Positions 62,193 to 64,000 of a stretch of 64,000 nt of DNA are shown here, piece after piece. This DNA comes from Dechloromonas sp. (GTDB lineage: Bacteria; Pseudomonadota; Gammaproteobacteria; Burkholderiales; Rhodocyclaceae). Made by a program: the position numbers and the translations under genes. The notes beneath the pieces were generated by a model. That model was not told the origin of the DNA and searched no databases. It worked only from the letters and a program-made list of their open reading frames with translations. Within the stretch, counting starts at the first letter, position 1. Each line of letters starts with the position of its first letter. Location: contig JAQUAX010000007.1 in the NCBI GenBank assembly GCA_028687035.1, positions 1 to 64,000 of the forward strand, written 5' to 3'.

Positions 62193-64000
62193 TGAGTGTC
62201 TCCATCAAAGAAACGGGTTCGGTTGCCAGACCGAACTGCTTGCTGTAATAGCGGGGATCAAGGCTGTAAATTCGGAGGCCCTCCTTGATGACGTGCAAGG
62301 CTTCGGCCTTGAAAAGTGTGTCGAACACATACGGAAAAACATTGACGGTGAATTGCTGGGCTTCGCGCAGCAACTCACCCTCCAGCGAAATGTCGTAGGC
62401 GCCATGCAAGCGACCAATCAGATCAGCACCGGCTTCACCCCAGGGAACCACCACACCTTGGGTTGGCGAGTCGATGGCTTTGAATGCTTCGGCTGCGGAC
62501 ATGAAGGACTGATTCAGTAGCCGGGTAGAAATCTGTTCCCCTTTGCGCCCGGCCTCTGCGAAGGAGATTCCGTTTTCCGATAACAAGCACAACAAGGAGT
62601 CGTTGCGCCCGATGGCTTTCGCCTCTTTTGGGGAAACGGGGTAACCCATGTCCTTTTGCCGCTGGAAGAAATAATGGGCGTAGTAGTCGTTCAAAGCCTG
62701 CGGCCCTAACAAATCGTGCCCATAGCGCTCGGGCATATCTCGAAAGTAATCGAGAACGGTTGGTACCGTGTCGCGACCGACAGCAATATCCTCAAGATTT
62801 TTTCGCGTGACATGCTCATCCGAAGGATTCACCAAATACACCCTGCCTCGCGCCGACTTGCCGTTGCGATTGCAACGCCCAGCCGCTTGCGCGATGGAGT
62901 CCAGCCCAGCCATGGAACGAATCACAGCGCCGAAATCCACGTCGACACCGGCCTCAATCAATTGCGTACTGACGCACAGCGTTGGCAATCCGGATTCAAG
63001 GCGCGCTTTAATCTTTGCCAATTCGGATTTGCGGTGCATGGGGCACATGTCGGTGCTGAGATGAAAAAGACTCTCTGCATCGACCAATGCCTGGCTGGAA
63101 AGAAAGATTTGCTTGGCGGCATTCTTGGTGTTAACGATAGCCAGACAACTCCCCGCCCGCTCAACCTCTGAACTGGCCAAGTCAGCTATCTCGGAAAAAC
63201 TCCAGCCGTTTGGCCGTCGTTGATCAATGACCTCCACCCGCTTGAGGTCCGCAAAAAGTTGGCGGACATCTCCGACGATTTCATGCCCATCGGCCAGACG
63301 AATCGCCCCCTGATCAACCGCCACCTTATGCAGCAATGGCTGCGTGGCTGTACAGAGCACGACGGTACTGTTGCACTGTTCGCTAAGGAAGTTGATGGCG
63401 TTATTGAACAAGTGGACACAACGGATCGGCAAGGTCTGAATTTCGTCGAAAATCAGGACCGCATTGGCTAGCTGGTGCATGCGCCGGGCGCCGCGCGTGC
63501 CGCTGCCGAACAAGGTTTCGAGCAATTGCACCATGGTCGTGTAGACCACCGGCGCATCCCAGTTCTCGCAAAGCATCTTTTCACGCCAAGTCTGCTTTTC
63601 AGGGGTAACGCTGGAGTGGTGCTCCAATACCACCTTGCCCTGATCCTGCGGAAATTCTTTGGGTTCGAGAATGTCGCGAACCGCTTTCGCGTTCTGGTCG
63701 ATGATGGACGTGAACGGAATCACGTAGATGATGCGATCCAATTTGCGCTGCTCGGCATGATGTAAGGCGAAACGCAGGCTAGCCAGGGTTTTGCCGCCAC
63801 CAGTCGGTACCGTCAGGGTATAAATTCCGGCCGAACGTACAGCGGCATCTTTGCACTCAGCGGAGATTTGCTGCCGCAAACGGTCAATCGGATGGCGCGG
63901 GGCGAAAGCTGCCAGTGCTTTTTCCAGGCGCTCGATTAGAACAGCCCAAGGTACGTAATCGCCTTGAGGCCGATTGGCGGCGACTTTCCTTTGCTCAAAA
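62185..64000 (-). CDS. cas3: Cas3 helicase-nuclease (5' end outside the window)
   Basis: The frame is open to the right edge, giving about 604 residues here. Visible helicase motifs are [20 protein letters not shown] (Walker A), [11 protein letters not shown] (DExx box), [32 protein letters not shown] and [11 protein letters not shown] (motif VI). The N-terminal HD nuclease domain expected in type I-C Cas3 would lie beyond 64000. Cas3 is recruited by Cascade to unwind and degrade target DNA. It is the first gene of the leftward cas operon, so the cas promoter is also outside. Confidence 0.95.
   Translation of the reverse strand, partial: FEQRKVAANRPQGDYVPWAVLIERLEKALAAFAPRHPIDRLRQQISAECKDAAVRSAGIYTLTVPTGGGKTLASLRFALHHAEQRKLDRIIYVIPFTSIIDQNAKAVRDILEPKEFPQDQGKVVLEHHSSVTPEKQTWREKMLCENWDAPVVYTTMVQLLETLFGSGTRGARRMHQLANAVLIFDEIQTLPIRCVHLFNNAINFLSEQCNSTVVLCTATQPLLHKVAVDQGAIRLADGHEIVGDVRQLFADLKRVEVIDQRRPNGWSFSEIADLASSEVERAGSCLAIVNTKNAAKQIFLSSQALVDAESLFHLSTDMCPMHRKSELAKIKARLESGLPTLCVSTQLIEAGVDVDFGAVIRSMAGLDSIAQAAGRCNRNGKSARGRVYLVNPSDEHVTRKNLEDIAVGRDTVPTVLDYFRDMPERYGHDLLGPQALNDYYAHYFFQRQKDMGYPVSPKEAKAIGRNDSLLCLLSENGISFAEAGRKGEQISTRLLNQSFMSAAEAFKAIDSPTQGVVVPWGEAGADLIGRLHGAYDISLEGELLREAQQFTVNVFPYVFDTLFKAEALHVIKEGLRIYSLDPRYYSKQFGLATEPVSLMETLNV

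Overview
The window comes from a GC-rich proteobacterial chromosome. The class I and c4-type cytochromes, the GlnE, YhdP, nitrilase-like, TldD and AroG genes, and the codon use of the core genes best fit a betaproteobacterium of the Rhodocyclales type (Azospira, Dechloromonas, Azonexus and relatives). This placement is an inference from gene content.

Layout. (1) At 1-12757 there is a surface-polysaccharide (O-antigen or exopolysaccharide) cluster read entirely leftward. It runs from a UDP-GlcNAc 6-dehydrogenase through a GT39-like membrane transferase, a GT2 transferase, a GtrA protein, a Wzx-like flippase, three methyltransferases, a ParB/sulfiredoxin-fold protein, an SDR epimerase, a DegT aminotransferase and two further glycosyltransferases. 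It ends in a broken gene start and the end of an IS3-family element. (2) At 12787-14099 lies a HEPN-MNT-HEPN toxin-antitoxin group of the HepT/MntA kind. (3) At 14116-18479 are a CYTH-CHAD protein, a LapG-like protease, a fused gene relic (DUF3124 plus K+ channel pore), a cytochrome c and an MFS permease. (4) At 18548-24333 an operon encodes an RND adaptor, a sulfide:quinone-oxidoreductase-like flavoprotein, an RND pump and a DUF2892 protein. (5) At 24481-28874 are a PAS-GGDEF-EAL protein, two overlapping beta-hydroxyacid dehydrogenases and a YcgR-like PilZ protein. (6) At 28879-33482 are a DmeF-like metal exporter joined to a Phd/ParE-like toxin-antitoxin pair, and a methylthioribose salvage group. 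(7) At 33477-46366 are an EF-hand membrane protein of unknown function and housekeeping genes (glnE, yhdP, nit, tldD, cytochrome c4, aroG).

(8) From 46546 to the right edge is a complete-looking type I-C CRISPR-Cas locus, except that the start of cas3 is cut by the window. All cas genes and the array read leftward: cas3, cas5c, cas8c, cas7c, then a toxin-antitoxin pair on the opposite strand, then cas4, cas1, cas2, a 182-bp leader and the array. The array has 129 full 37-bp repeats by manual count, plus one decayed repeat at the leader-distal end. There is no cas6; Cas5c is expected to process the crRNA.

The most noteworthy points are the protein toxin-antitoxin module inside the cas operon, a spacer that looks like part of a diversity-generating retroelement template, the doubled HepT toxin around a single MntA antitoxin, and the sulfide-flavoprotein/RND operon.
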